A stretch of 64,000 nt of DNA from NCBI RefSeq assembly GCF_012103215.1, contig NZ_JAAVNE010000026.1, positions 1-64,000 of the forward strand. Direction: 5' to 3'. This stretch comes from Falsiroseomonas selenitidurans. Lineage in GTDB: Bacteria; Pseudomonadota; Alphaproteobacteria; Acetobacterales; Acetobacteraceae. Position 1 is the first letter of the stretch, and the number at the start of each line of letters is the position of its first letter. The notes under the pieces were generated by a model. The model saw nothing but the letters and a program-made list of their open reading frames with translations, ran no database searches and was not told the DNA's origin. Of this stretch, positions 9,769 through 18,176 are shown in pieces. The position numbers were made by a program, and so were the translations under genes.

Positions 9769-11010
9769 TCACGGCGCCCGCACCGCTTCCTGCAGGGAAG
9801 GCGCCGCGGCCGGCGCCGGGGCCAGCAGCCGGCGATACAGCCGCACCAGCCGCGCCGCCTCCGGCGACCAGCCGAAGCGGCCGAGCGCCGCCGCCCGGCC
9901 GCGCGCCCCCAGTGCCGCCCGCTGCGCCGGGTCGGCCAGGGACAGCACCGCCCGGGCAATGGCGCCGGGGTCGGCGACATCCACGGCCAGGCCGCAGCCG
10001 GCCTGGCGCACCACCTCCCGCACCTCCTCGGCGAAATCGGGCACGATCACCGGCAGGCCGGCCAGCATGCAGTCGAACAGCTTGTGCGGCAGCGCCAGCC
10101 GATGGTTCTCCACCCCCGGCTGGAACAGCACCAGGCCGATGTCGCAACCGGCCGCGCCCGTCAGCGCGGCCTCGCGCGCCATCCAGCCCAGGGCCTCGAT
10201 CCGGCCTTCGACGCCGAGCGCCCGGGCGCGGGCGTAGAACGCCTTCTCGCTGCCATCGGTGAAGCGGCCGAGCAGGCACAGCGTGGTGTCCTGCGGCAGC
10301 CGGGCCAGCACCGCCGGCATCAGCAGTGCACCGCGCGCGGCGCCGAGCGCGCCGAGATGCAGCAGCCGCAGCGGCCCTGCGCGATGCCGGCGCGGCACCA
10401 CCGGCACCGGGCTGGCGTAATTGCGCACCGCGGTGCAGCGCGCCGCGCCGCCGAAATCCGCGTCCAGACCGTCCTTCGCCACCACCACCGCATCGGCCCG
10501 CGCCGCCGCCACCCGGCACAGGCCGCGCAGCGCGGCGCGCGCCAGCGGCCGGAGCGGCCGCGGCAGCCGGGTGTCGAGGCGGGAGGGGTAGTGCTCGTGC
10601 ACATCCAGCACGCAGCGGGCGCCGCAGCGCCGGGCGGCCAGCAGTGCCGCCAGCCAGCTGTCCGGCTCATGCGCATGGATCACCGCCGGGCGCAGCACCG
10701 CCGCCCGCCGCGCCAGCGCGGGCACGCCGCGCAGCCGGCCCAGCCAGCTGCGCGGCGCCTCATAGGCCGCGATCGCCACGCCGTGCAGCATCGGGGCTGC
10801 CTCGGCCGGCCCGCGGGGAGGGGGTGCCGGCGCGAGATGGGCCGGCGCGAGGTGGCACACCGCCAGGCCGGCGGCGGCCAGCGCCGCGCCCTCCTTCACC
10901 ACGATCCGGACATCCTGCGGCGGGTGCGCGGCGGAGAGCATCAGCACCAGCGGCAGCGCCTGGCGGCCGGGCGCCGCGGCGCTGGCCGCCGGCGGCCCCG
11001 GCGCCGTCAT
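9769..11010 (-). CDS. GT4-type glycosyltransferase
   Basis: A 413-residue two-domain GT-B enzyme. The acceptor domain contains VIHAHEPDSWLAALLAARR and VLDVHEHYPSR; the nucleotide-sugar domain contains LLHLGALGAARG, LCLLGRF and LPHKLFDCMLAGLPVIVPDF, the last standing where the EX7E motif of GT4 enzymes lies. It would add one sugar to the lipid-linked repeat unit at the cytoplasmic face. The ATG at 11010 overlaps the stop of the upstream glycosyltransferase gene by 4 bp. It is the last gene of the minus-strand arm of the exopolysaccharide cluster. Donor and linkage are unknown. Confidence 0.85.
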   Translation of the reverse strand: MTAPGPPAASAAAPGRQALPLVLMLSAAHPPQDVRIVVKEGAALAAAGLAVCHLAPAHLAPAPPPRGPAEAAPMLHGVAIAAYEAPRSWLGRLRGVPALARRAAVLRPAVIHAHEPDSWLAALLAARRCGARCVLDVHEHYPSRLDTRLPRPLRPLARAALRGLCRVAAARADAVVVAKDGLDADFGGAARCTAVRNYASPVPVVPRRHRAGPLRLLHLGALGAARGALLMPAVLARLPQDTTLCLLGRFTDGSEKAFYARARALGVEGRIEALGWMAREAALTGAAGCDIGLVLFQPGVENHRLALPHKLFDCMLAGLPVIVPDFAEEVREVVRQAGCGLAVDVADPGAIARAVLSLADPAQRAALGARGRAAALGRFGWSPEAARLVRLYRRLLAPAPAAAPSLQEAVRAP

Positions 11011-12347
11011 GCACCGCCGCCCCGACTTCGCCCCGGCGCATGGCCGCAGGTCGCTTCCACCACCTGCACCAGCCGCGCGGCGATGCGCCGTGCGTCCATG
11101 CCGCGCTCGGCGGTGATGCGCGCCCCGCGCCCCATGGCGGCACGGCGCACCGGGTCCGAGGCCAGGGCCAGCAGCGCGGCGGCAAGGGAATCCGGGTCCC
11201 CCGGCGGCACGGTCAGCCCGCAGCCGCCGTCCCGCAGCACCCGCGCGGCGCGGCCGGGGACGTTGCTGACCATCGGCAGGCCGGCGGCCAGCGCCTCCAC
11301 CAGCTTGTTCGGCGCCGACCATTCGGCGAAGGCCGGCACCGGCGCCAGGCAGAGCAGCCCGACCTCCGCCCCGGCCAGCAGCCGGGCCAGATGCACCTTG
11401 GGCAGCGGGTCCAGGAACAGCACCGGCAGGCGCTCCGCCGCCGCGCGGGCCGCCAGCGCCGGCTTTTCCGCCCCCTCGCCCACCAGCACCAGGCGCAACC
11501 CGGTGCCGCGCAGCCGGGCGGCCGCATCCAGCAGCTGCCCCAGCCCGTTCGCGACGCCATGCGCCCCGGCATAGACCGCCAGCACCTCCTCCGGCCCGAC
11601 TCCCTCGGGACGCCAGGGCGGGATGGCGGGGTGGAACAGCGCCAGATCGGCGCCCTGCGGCAGCACCCGCACCCGTTCCGGGTCGGCGCCGCGGTCGAGC
11701 GCGATGCGGGCGATGCCCTCGGTCAACGCCACCACCACGCTGGCCTGCTGGCAGGCGGCATTGGACAGCCGGCCGAGCGCGGCCAGCACCGGCTGCGGCA
11801 CCCGGCGTTGCTGGCCGCCCGCCTCCCGCGGCATGTCGGACAGCGCCTCTGGCAGTTCCGGCCAGGGGTCGCGTACCTCGTAGATGAACGGCGTGCCGCG
11901 CAGGCGGCGCGCCAGCAGCGCCGGCAGCGCCACGGTCGGCGGGGTGGAGGAGGCGATGACGAGGTCCCAGGGCCGGGTCAGCGCCAGGCGGGCCGCCGCG
12001 AAGGCGAAGCGCAGGAAGGCCAGGCTGCGCGCGCCCAGGGTCTGCGCATTGCCGCAGCGGATATCGTATTCCACCACCTCGAACCCCGCGACGCGGCCCT
12101 GGCGCCGGCCGAGCCGCCAGGGACCGTCGAGGCCGGAGACCGCGCCCTTGTAGCGCCCGCAGGCCAGCGTCACCGCATGGCCCGCAGCCGCCAGCGCCGC
12201 GGCATGCTGGAAGGCGCGCGTGGCGGTGCTGCCGGCGGGGGTGGAGAAATGCTGGTGCAGGTAGAGGATCCGCAGCCCGGCCTCCGCCGCCGGGCCTGCG
12301 CCGATGCGGCCGGCGCCGGCATCGTAGCCGCCTTCAGCCTCGCGCAT
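11007..12347 (-). CDS. GT4-type glycosyltransferase (WbuB-like)
   Basis: A 446-residue GT-B enzyme. The N-terminal domain starts ILYLHQHFSTPAGSTATRAF, a pattern typical of WbuB-like transferases that add N-acetyl-fucosamine or related deoxy-amino sugars. The C-terminal domain carries YAGAHGVANGLGQLLDAAAR and APNKLVEALAAGLPMVSN, the donor-binding glutamate region. Its start overlaps the 3' end of the DegT aminotransferase gene by 14 bp, and its stop overlaps the next glycosyltransferase by 4 bp. A WbuB-like enzyme next to a sugar aminotransferase suggests the repeat unit contains an amino-deoxy sugar; that is inference. Confidence 0.85.
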   Translation of the reverse strand: MREAEGGYDAGAGRIGAGPAAEAGLRILYLHQHFSTPAGSTATRAFQHAAALAAAGHAVTLACGRYKGAVSGLDGPWRLGRRQGRVAGFEVVEYDIRCGNAQTLGARSLAFLRFAFAAARLALTRPWDLVIASSTPPTVALPALLARRLRGTPFIYEVRDPWPELPEALSDMPREAGGQQRRVPQPVLAALGRLSNAACQQASVVVALTEGIARIALDRGADPERVRVLPQGADLALFHPAIPPWRPEGVGPEEVLAVYAGAHGVANGLGQLLDAAARLRGTGLRLVLVGEGAEKPALAARAAAERLPVLFLDPLPKVHLARLLAGAEVGLLCLAPVPAFAEWSAPNKLVEALAAGLPMVSNVPGRAARVLRDGGCGLTVPPGDPDSLAAALLALASDPVRRAAMGRGARITAERGMDARRIAARLVQVVEATCGHAPGRSRGGGA

Positions 12348-13527
12348 GGCGGTGCACCGCGTCGATGACCCAATCCTGGTCGGACTGCGTCATGCCGCTG
12401 CCGGAGGGCAGGCACAGGCCACGCTCGAACAGCCGGGCGGCGACCGCGCCACCGGCGCGCGGCGCGCCGCGGAACGCCGGCTGCAGGTGCAGCGGCTTCC
12501 AGGCCGGCCGGCTCTCGATGCCCTGCTGGTCCAGCGCGCGGCGCAGCGCTTCGCGGTCGGCGCCGAAGGCCGCCGGGTCCACCAGCACCACGCTCAGCCA
12601 GCGCGTGGCGCGGCCCCAGGCGGGCTCGGGGATGAAATCGAGGCCCGGCAGGTCGGCCAGCGCCTGGGCATAATGGGCGAAGATGGCCCGGCGGCGGGCG
12701 ACGCGGGCTTCCAGCAACGGCAATTGCGCCAGCCCGACCGCCGCGAGGAGGGAGGACAGGCCATAGGTGTAGCCCGTCGTCTCGTGCTGGTAATGCGCCG
12801 CCGGTTCCTTCGCCTGGCCGGCCAGGTGGCGGGCGCGGGCGATCAGCGCCGCGTCGTCGCTGCACAGGGCGCCGCCGCCGCCCGCGGTGACGATCTTGTT
12901 GCCGTTGAAGGAGTAGACGGCCAGCCGCGCGCCGCGCCCGGCATGCTGGCCGCCGCGCTGCGCCGCGCCCATCGCCGCGGCGCTGTCGCACAGCACCGGC
13001 ACGCCCCAGCGGTCGCAGGCGCCGAGGATGGCGTCCAGGTCGCAGCACTGGCCATAGAGGTCCACCGGCACCACCACCCGCGGCAGCCGCCCGCGCCGCG
13101 CCGCCAGGGCCAGCTCCGCCGCCAGCAGATCCGGATCGAGCGTCCAGCCCGTGGGATTGACATCGAGGAATCGCGGCACCGCGCCCATCTGCACCGCCGG
13201 CGCGACCGTCGCGACGAAGGTCAGCGTCGGCGCCCAGACCTCATCCCCCGGGGCCACGCCCAGCACCCGGTAGGCCAGGTGCAGGGCCGCGGTGCCGGAG
13301 GTGGTGGCCAGCGTGGCGGCGAAGCCGGTGGCGGCGCCGATCGCCGCCTCGAAGGCCGCCGGGGCGGGGCCGGCCGGGGCGAGCCAGCCGGATTCCAGCG
13401 TCGCCCGCACCGCCTCGATCTCGCCGCCTGCCAGATGCGGCGGGGATAGCGGGAGCCGGCCATACGGCGCCCGGCCGGGAAACGGCAGGACGGCGGCGCC
13501 GGGCAGGGCTGGATGGAGGTATCCCAT
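12334..13527 (-). CDS. DegT/DnrJ/EryC1-family sugar aminotransferase
   Basis: A 397-residue PLP-dependent aminotransferase of the nucleotide-sugar type. Visible are LATTSGTAALHLAYRVLG (phosphate and PLP-ring contacts) and Lys211 in YSFNGNKIVTAGGGG, the Schiff-base lysine. Such enzymes convert keto-deoxy sugar nucleotides to amino sugars (WecE, ArnB and PglE types). The start is ATG at 13527; a TTG three codons earlier is possible, and neither has a clear Shine-Dalgarno sequence. It leads a three-gene unit with two glycosyltransferases and is preceded by an AT-rich promoter region containing an element shared with the Wzz-like gene. Confidence 0.9.
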   Translation of the reverse strand: MGYLHPALPGAAVLPFPGRAPYGRLPLSPPHLAGGEIEAVRATLESGWLAPAGPAPAAFEAAIGAATGFAATLATTSGTAALHLAYRVLGVAPGDEVWAPTLTFVATVAPAVQMGAVPRFLDVNPTGWTLDPDLLAAELALAARRGRLPRVVVPVDLYGQCCDLDAILGACDRWGVPVLCDSAAAMGAAQRGGQHAGRGARLAVYSFNGNKIVTAGGGGALCSDDAALIARARHLAGQAKEPAAHYQHETTGYTYGLSSLLAAVGLAQLPLLEARVARRRAIFAHYAQALADLPGLDFIPEPAWGRATRWLSVVLVDPAAFGADREALRRALDQQGIESRPAWKPLHLQPAFRGAPRAGGAVAARLFERGLCLPSGSGMTQSDQDWVIDAVHRHARG

Positions 13528-13561
13528 ATGAACCAAATAATTGAAATTTGCTGAACGAATT

Positions 13562-13594
13562 CACAGAATGGTTGATGTCGAACCTGAAAATCAA
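13562..13594 (-). promoter_or_regulatory. Exopolysaccharide promoter element, copy A
   Basis: Read on the minus strand this 33-bp stretch begins TTGATTTTC and contains TCGACATCAAC. It matches copy B (16319-16350) at 26 positions with one gap. TTGATT followed 17 bp later by CCATTC could be -35/-10 hexamers. Its downstream edge lies 35 bp before the aminotransferase ATG, in the only AT-rich stretch of this locus. Confidence 0.55.
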
Positions 13595-13653
13595 GCGTTC
13601 GCTGCAACCCTGCCAGGCCTTGCAACGCGAAAGGCAGCGCCGGCCCGGGCGGA

Positions 13654-14262
13654 TCAGGCGAAGGGGTCGCGCGGGCCGGGCGGGGTGAAGCTGGGCATCG
13701 TGGCATGCCCGGGGGCGGTGACGCCCTGGCCGCGCAGCAGCACCCACAGGCTGCGCCAGGCCAGCATCAGGTCGAGCGACAGACGGGGCGGCCGGGCGGC
13801 GTAGTCGGCCCCCAGTTCCAGCCGCTGCGGCCAGGCCACCGCATTGCGCCCGGCGGCGACGCCCGGCCCGACCAGCCCCGGCCGCACCCGCAGCCGCAGC
13901 GCCTGGCGCGGCGAGTAATGCGCCAGATAGGCCAGCGGCAGGGGCCGCGGCCCGACCAGGCTCATCTCCCCGCGCAGCACGTTGATCAGTTGCGGCAGTT
14001 CATCCAGCCCGCTGGCCCGCAGCGCCCGGCCGAAGCGCCCGAGCCGCGCCGCGTCCGGCGCCCGGCCCGGCGCCATGGAACGGAACTTCAGCAGGGTGAA
14101 GGGCATGCCGCCGCGACCGGCGCGTGGCTGCACGAACAGCAGCGGACGGCCCAGCCAGGCCCAGACCGCCAGCGCCACGGCCAGGAACAGCGGCGCCAGC
14201 AGCACCAGCAGCAGCAGCGCCGCCGCCAGGTCCAGCAACCGCTTGCCGAAGCGCTCATACAT
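13654..14262 (-). CDS. Undecaprenyl-phosphate sugar phosphotransferase
   Basis: A 202-residue monotopic phosphoglycosyl transferase of the PglC/WcaJ catalytic-core size. One N-terminal re-entrant hydrophobic helix (LLDLAAALLLLVLLAPLFLA) is followed by FVQPRAGRGGMPFTLLKFRS and the family signature GLDELPQLINVLRGEMSLVG then PRPL. It moves a sugar-1-phosphate from a nucleotide sugar to undecaprenyl phosphate, the first step of repeat-unit assembly. It lacks the large N-terminal membrane domain of WbaP-type enzymes. The start overlaps the Wzy-like gene by 8 bp. With the DegT aminotransferase, a diamino- or amino-deoxy sugar donor is plausible but unproven. Confidence 0.93.
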   Translation of the reverse strand: MYERFGKRLLDLAAALLLLVLLAPLFLAVALAVWAWLGRPLLFVQPRAGRGGMPFTLLKFRSMAPGRAPDAARLGRFGRALRASGLDELPQLINVLRGEMSLVGPRPLPLAYLAHYSPRQALRLRVRPGLVGPGVAAGRNAVAWPQRLELGADYAARPPRLSLDLMLAWRSLWVLLRGQGVTAPGHATMPSFTPPGPRDPFA

Positions 14263-15445
14263 CGGCGGGCGATCCGGCGGGGCGCGCCGTGACCCCCAGG
14301 CTCAGTGCCAGGCCCAGCGCGAACCAGGCCATGCGGTTGCCAAGGTCGGTGGACACCAGCACGGTCATCGCCACCGGCAGCACCAGGGCCGCGATCGCCG
14401 CCAGCCGCGCCGGCGGCACCAGGAAAGCGCGGCGGAGCACCACCCAGGCAGCGCCGCCGAAGGCACCCAGCCACAGCAGCAGCCCGGGCAGCCCGGCTTC
14501 CGCCAACACCTCCAGCGCATGGTTGTGGGGATACAGGCCACGCCACTCGCCATGCCCGGCGGCGATGGTGAAGGCCCCGGTGCCAAGGCCCCAGGGCGCC
14601 GCCAACCCGGCCCAGTCCAGCGCCGCCTGCCACAGGGCCAGCCGCGCCTCCAGCCCGGCCGGATCGGCGGTCAGCCGCTCCAGCGTGCGGAGCCCCTCCA
14701 CCAGGTCGGGCCGCAGCGCCAGCCACAGCACGGCCCCGGCCAGTACCGTCAGCATGGCGGCGAGCCAGGCCATGGCCCGGCCGCGCCGCAGCAGCAGCGC
14801 CGGCGCCAGCGCCACCCCGGCGGCCAGCGCCAGCAGCGCGGTGCGCCCCCCCGGCCGCAGGGCCGCGAGCCCCAGCCCCGCCACCGCCAGCGCCCAGGGC
14901 AGCCGCGCCAGCCCGCGTGCGCGCAGCGCCGCCACCGCCGCCAGCGCCGCGGCCATAGCCAGCGCCAGCCCGGCCAGCTGATGGTGCACCCGCCCGGCCT
15001 CCTCCGGCACCGCGAACCCGCCCGCCGCGGCCTGCGCCGCGATGATCGCGGCCAACAGCAGCCCGATGCCGAAGGTGGTGCCACAGAGCGCCTGGCGGGC
15101 CCGTTCCTCCGCCCCCAGCAGCAGGCCGGCAGCCAGCATGGCCGGGGCCAGCAGCACCACCTCCGGCAGTTTCTGCGCCAGCACGAGGCGCGAGGGCGAC
15201 CAGGCGCCGGCCAGCACCAGCCACAGCCACAGCAGCGCCGCGGCGGCCAGCGGCAGCGCCAGCACCGGCGCCAGCAGCCAGCGCCGCGTCACCGCCAGCA
15301 GGGCCAGCAGCGGCAGCAGCCCCAGCAGGCTGGCCCAGGTGAGGTCGAGCGGCAGCGCGGCCAGCGGCGGCGCGGTCTTCAGCGCGCCCGCCAGGTGCAG
15401 CACCGCGGCCAGGAACCCCGCCGCCAGCGCCAGCGCGGCGTTCAT
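14255..15445 (-). CDS. O-antigen ligase / Wzy-type polymerase
   Basis: A 396-residue, very hydrophobic protein with about ten to twelve membrane helices. The long periplasmic loop ends in GLYPHNHALEVLAEAGLPGL, the histidine-containing signature shared by WaaL ligases and Wzy polymerases. In a cluster with an initiating transferase and a Wzz-like protein, a polymerase role for the exopolysaccharide is more likely than ligation to lipid A. It overlaps the Wzz-like gene by 4 bp and the sugar transferase by 8 bp, so the three form one translational unit. Confidence 0.85.
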   Translation of the reverse strand: MNAALALAAGFLAAVLHLAGALKTAPPLAALPLDLTWASLLGLLPLLALLAVTRRWLLAPVLALPLAAAALLWLWLVLAGAWSPSRLVLAQKLPEVVLLAPAMLAAGLLLGAEERARQALCGTTFGIGLLLAAIIAAQAAAGGFAVPEEAGRVHHQLAGLALAMAAALAAVAALRARGLARLPWALAVAGLGLAALRPGGRTALLALAAGVALAPALLLRRGRAMAWLAAMLTVLAGAVLWLALRPDLVEGLRTLERLTADPAGLEARLALWQAALDWAGLAAPWGLGTGAFTIAAGHGEWRGLYPHNHALEVLAEAGLPGLLLWLGAFGGAAWVVLRRAFLVPPARLAAIAALVLPVAMTVLVSTDLGNRMAWFALGLALSLGVTARPAGSPADV

Positions 15446-16302
15446 TCGGCGGGCTCCATCCGCAGCGGCCGCGGCGCCGGCTGGCCGGCCGCCAGCAGCC
15501 CGGCCGCCACCAGCGCCACCGCCGCCAGCGGCGCCGCCAGCAGCAGCAGCAGCAGCAGCAGCGGCCGGTTGGGGACGGAGGCGCGCTGTTCCACCATGGG
15601 GGCGGAGACCAGCCGCGCCGCCACCGCCTCATCCGCCGCCACCACCAGCCCGACGCGCTGCTGCTGCGCCAGCATCTCGTACAGGGATTGCCGGATATAG
15701 AGGTCCGGCTCCCGCGCCAGCCGCGCCTCCAGCGCCACGATCCGGCGCCGCGCCATATCCTCCAGGTCGGCACGCACCTTGGCCTCGGCGAAGCCGTGCA
15801 GCCGGCGCAGCGCGTCCAACGCCTGGTCGCGGTCCGGATGGGTCAGCGCCAGGGTCCAGGTCACGGCGCCCAGCGTCTGCGTCACCGCCAGGTTGCGGGC
15901 CAGCCAGGCCCGCGCATCGTCCAGGTCCACCGCCAGGCGCAACCCCAGCGCCCCGCGCACCGCACCGCCCGGCCCCGCCGCCCGCCGCGCGGCAAGTTCC
16001 GCCAGCAGGGGCGTGTCCGCCGCCAGCATCGCCGCCGCCTCCGCCGAGCGCAGCGCGCCGAGGTAGATGGCGAAATTGCCGGTCGGCCGCGGGTCCAGCA
16101 GCCCGGAAAAGGCCGGCGAGGGCGAAAGCAGGGAGGAGGTGGCGATGCCCGTTGTCTCCGACGGCGCCACCAGCGCCTCCGCCACGAAGGCGCGCGGCCA
16201 GGACAGCACCAGCGTCGCGCCGGACGCCAGCAGCAGCATGGCCAGCAGCGCCACGCGCCGCCGCAGCACCCAGAGCCGTAGGATCAGCGTGTCCAGAGGC
16301 AT
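15442..16302 (-). CDS. Wzz-like chain-length regulator (short form)
   Basis: A 286-residue inner-membrane protein. One helix lies near residues 15-35 (VALLAMLLLASGATLVLSW) and a second near the C-terminus in the Leu-rich PNRPLLLLLLLLAAPLAA; the region between is periplasmic and helical, with a coiled-coil-like stretch near residues 165-210. The PNRP motif before the second helix is typical of polysaccharide co-polymerases. No cytoplasmic kinase domain follows, so this is a Wzz-type rather than a Wzc-type protein. A clear GGGGAGGGG Shine-Dalgarno supports ATG at 16302 over an upstream in-frame Met at 16350. Preceded by promoter element copy B. Confidence 0.85.
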   Translation of the reverse strand: MPLDTLILRLWVLRRRVALLAMLLLASGATLVLSWPRAFVAEALVAPSETTGIATSSLLSPSPAFSGLLDPRPTGNFAIYLGALRSAEAAAMLAADTPLLAELAARRAAGPGGAVRGALGLRLAVDLDDARAWLARNLAVTQTLGAVTWTLALTHPDRDQALDALRRLHGFAEAKVRADLEDMARRRIVALEARLAREPDLYIRQSLYEMLAQQQRVGLVVAADEAVAARLVSAPMVEQRASVPNRPLLLLLLLLAAPLAAVALVAAGLLAAGQPAPRPLRMEPAE

Positions 16303-16318
16303 TATGCCCCTCCCCGAA

Positions 16319-16350
16319 CACAGATTGTTGATGTCGAGATCGAAAAGCAA
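16319..16350 (-). promoter_or_regulatory. Exopolysaccharide promoter element, copy B
   Basis: On the minus strand this 32-bp stretch begins TTGCTTTTC and contains TCGACATCAAC, matching copy A at 13562-13594. TTGCTT and CAATCT are 17 bp apart. It ends 16 bp before the Wzz-like start codon, immediately upstream of the Shine-Dalgarno, so it probably drives the wzz-wzy-sugar transferase unit. Confidence 0.55.
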
Positions 16351-16360
16351 CCATAGATCG

Positions 16361-18142
16361 TCATGGCAGGGCGATGATGGTCGTCATGCGCGAAATCCCT
16401 CCAGCCACCGTTACCCGCAGCAGGGGGCAGGGCGCGATCCGCCCGTAGCCGGGGCTCTCCCAGCCCTGCACCAGGTCCAGAAGCGGCGGCTGTTCGGCGA
16501 TGACGCGGATCGTCACCAGGCCATCCGTCGCCGCCTCCCCGGTGAGCCGCCACGGCCCGGCCGGCAGGCGCCAATGCAGCACCGCCTGCCGGAAGCGGCC
16601 GGAGAGCCTGTCCGTCACCGTCCAGACCCGGCCTGCCACGGCCACCTGCCGGGCATGGACCCGCCCGGCCGCATCGCGCCGCCAGGCACCATCGGGCAGG
16701 TCCTCCACCCGCGGCCAGCGGGCGAGCAGGAAGCGCCCGGCGCGCGGCATCGGCTCGGTGCCGTCGAACACCACGGCATTATGCGCGGCGGCGCCGGCCA
16801 GCGCGCCCCACCACCAGGCGGCGGGCGGGTTGTAGGCGCCGGTGCCGCCATCCCGCAGCACGGCGCGCGGGCCATCGCGCAGGGTCAGGTGCAGCAGGTC
16901 GGCCTGGGCGGGGCGGAAGCGCAGCCTGCCGCCGCGCAGCACGGCGCTGGCCCCGGCGGATCGCCAGCCCTGGCTGCCCGAAGCCCGCCACCGCGCCGGC
17001 CGCGCCAGCCGCCCCGCCGGCACCGCCAGGCCAAGCCAGGCGCAGCCGGCCTCCTCCGGCAGGTCGCCGCCCAGCCCGGCGAACAGCCGCGCCGCGCGCT
17101 CCACGCTGCCGCGCGCATCCTGCGGGCCGTGCAGGCCCAGATCGGCAAAGGCGGAGCCATCCTCCACCCCCATCGCGGGGGTGCTGCCATCCTCCGCCGC
17201 CGTCACCTGGTGCAGCCAGGCGGCCAGGGCGGCGGCGCGGGCCGGCAGCGGCGCCGGGAAGGCGGGCGCGCCATGGCGCTGGCGGAGCACCTCCGCCACC
17301 GCCAGAACATCCAGCGCCAGCCGCGCATAGCCGGCCGAGACCTGGGCGAAGCCGCCATCCGGCGCCACCAGCCGCGCCACGCGTCGCGCCAGGCGCCGCG
17401 CATGCCCGGCGCTGTCCCGGCGCAGCAGCAGGGCGCAGGCATAGGCGCCGGCGGCCTCCGAGATCGCATGGTTGTTGTCCTGCGCCGCGGCATAGGCCGG
17501 GGTGGCGGCGATGCGCCGGGCGCAGCGTTCCAGCAGGGCGCGGCTGGCCGGCGGGGCCTCGGCCTGCAGCAGCGACAGGGCCAGGGCAAGCGCCAGCGCC
17601 CGCAGCGCGGCTTCCTGGCCGCAGGCCCAGGCCGGGCCGAAGAAGGGCGGGTTGGCGGCACACCAGGCGGCCAGCCGCGCCTCCGCTTGCGCCAGATGCG
17701 GGCCGGCCGGGTCCAACCTGGCGGCCTGCACCAGCACCAGCAGGTCGGCGAAGCGGCTGGCCTCCCACACCGGGCGGACATCGCCGGGGCCGAACAGATC
17801 CAGCCCCAGGGCGTCGGCCGCCGGGTTGAAGGGGCCGTGCCAGTCGGGCCGCTCCGGCAGCGCCGCCGCGGCCCGCAGCAGCCGGGCGGCCTCCCCGGGC
17901 GGCAGATCCGGCGCGGCGGGCGCGACCCCGGGCAGGAAGCGCCCCCGCGGGGGATGCGCCCGCGCCAGGGCGCGCTGCGGCAGGCCGAGCGCCAGCCGCA
18001 GCCGGTGCAGCAGGAACAGCGCCACCGGCCGCCGGCCCAGCCGCCAGGCCGCATCCACCCGCCAGAGGAGGCGCAAGGCCCGCGAATCAGGTCGGCCGGG
18101 TGCAACCGGGGGATGCGACATGATTGGTTCTTGGTCAGTCAT
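16361..18142 (-). CDS. Heparinase II/III family protein of the exopolysaccharide locus
   Basis: A 593-residue protein with the two-part architecture of heparinase II/III-like polysaccharide lyases. An alpha/alpha toroid spans about residues 90-330 and contains the catalytic-type motif NNHAISEAAG. A beta-sandwich follows, with GTGAYNPPAAWWWGALAGAA, AHNAVVFDGTEP and the HARQVAVAGRVWTVTDRLSG strands. No signal peptide is evident. Such proteins in polysaccharide loci cleave uronic-acid-containing polymers or trim stalled chains. ATG at 18142 has a weak AGGA before it; ATG at 18121 is an alternative. Its start is 34 bp from the divergent SLBB gene. Confidence 0.85.
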   Translation of the reverse strand: MTDQEPIMSHPPVAPGRPDSRALRLLWRVDAAWRLGRRPVALFLLHRLRLALGLPQRALARAHPPRGRFLPGVAPAAPDLPPGEAARLLRAAAALPERPDWHGPFNPAADALGLDLFGPGDVRPVWEASRFADLLVLVQAARLDPAGPHLAQAEARLAAWCAANPPFFGPAWACGQEAALRALALALALSLLQAEAPPASRALLERCARRIAATPAYAAAQDNNHAISEAAGAYACALLLRRDSAGHARRLARRVARLVAPDGGFAQVSAGYARLALDVLAVAEVLRQRHGAPAFPAPLPARAAALAAWLHQVTAAEDGSTPAMGVEDGSAFADLGLHGPQDARGSVERAARLFAGLGGDLPEEAGCAWLGLAVPAGRLARPARWRASGSQGWRSAGASAVLRGGRLRFRPAQADLLHLTLRDGPRAVLRDGGTGAYNPPAAWWWGALAGAAAHNAVVFDGTEPMPRAGRFLLARWPRVEDLPDGAWRRDAAGRVHARQVAVAGRVWTVTDRLSGRFRQAVLHWRLPAGPWRLTGEAATDGLVTIRVIAEQPPLLDLVQGWESPGYGRIAPCPLLRVTVAGGISRMTTIIALP

Positions 18143-18176
18143 GAATCCTGCGGCTATGGTATATCAGGGCTGAACA

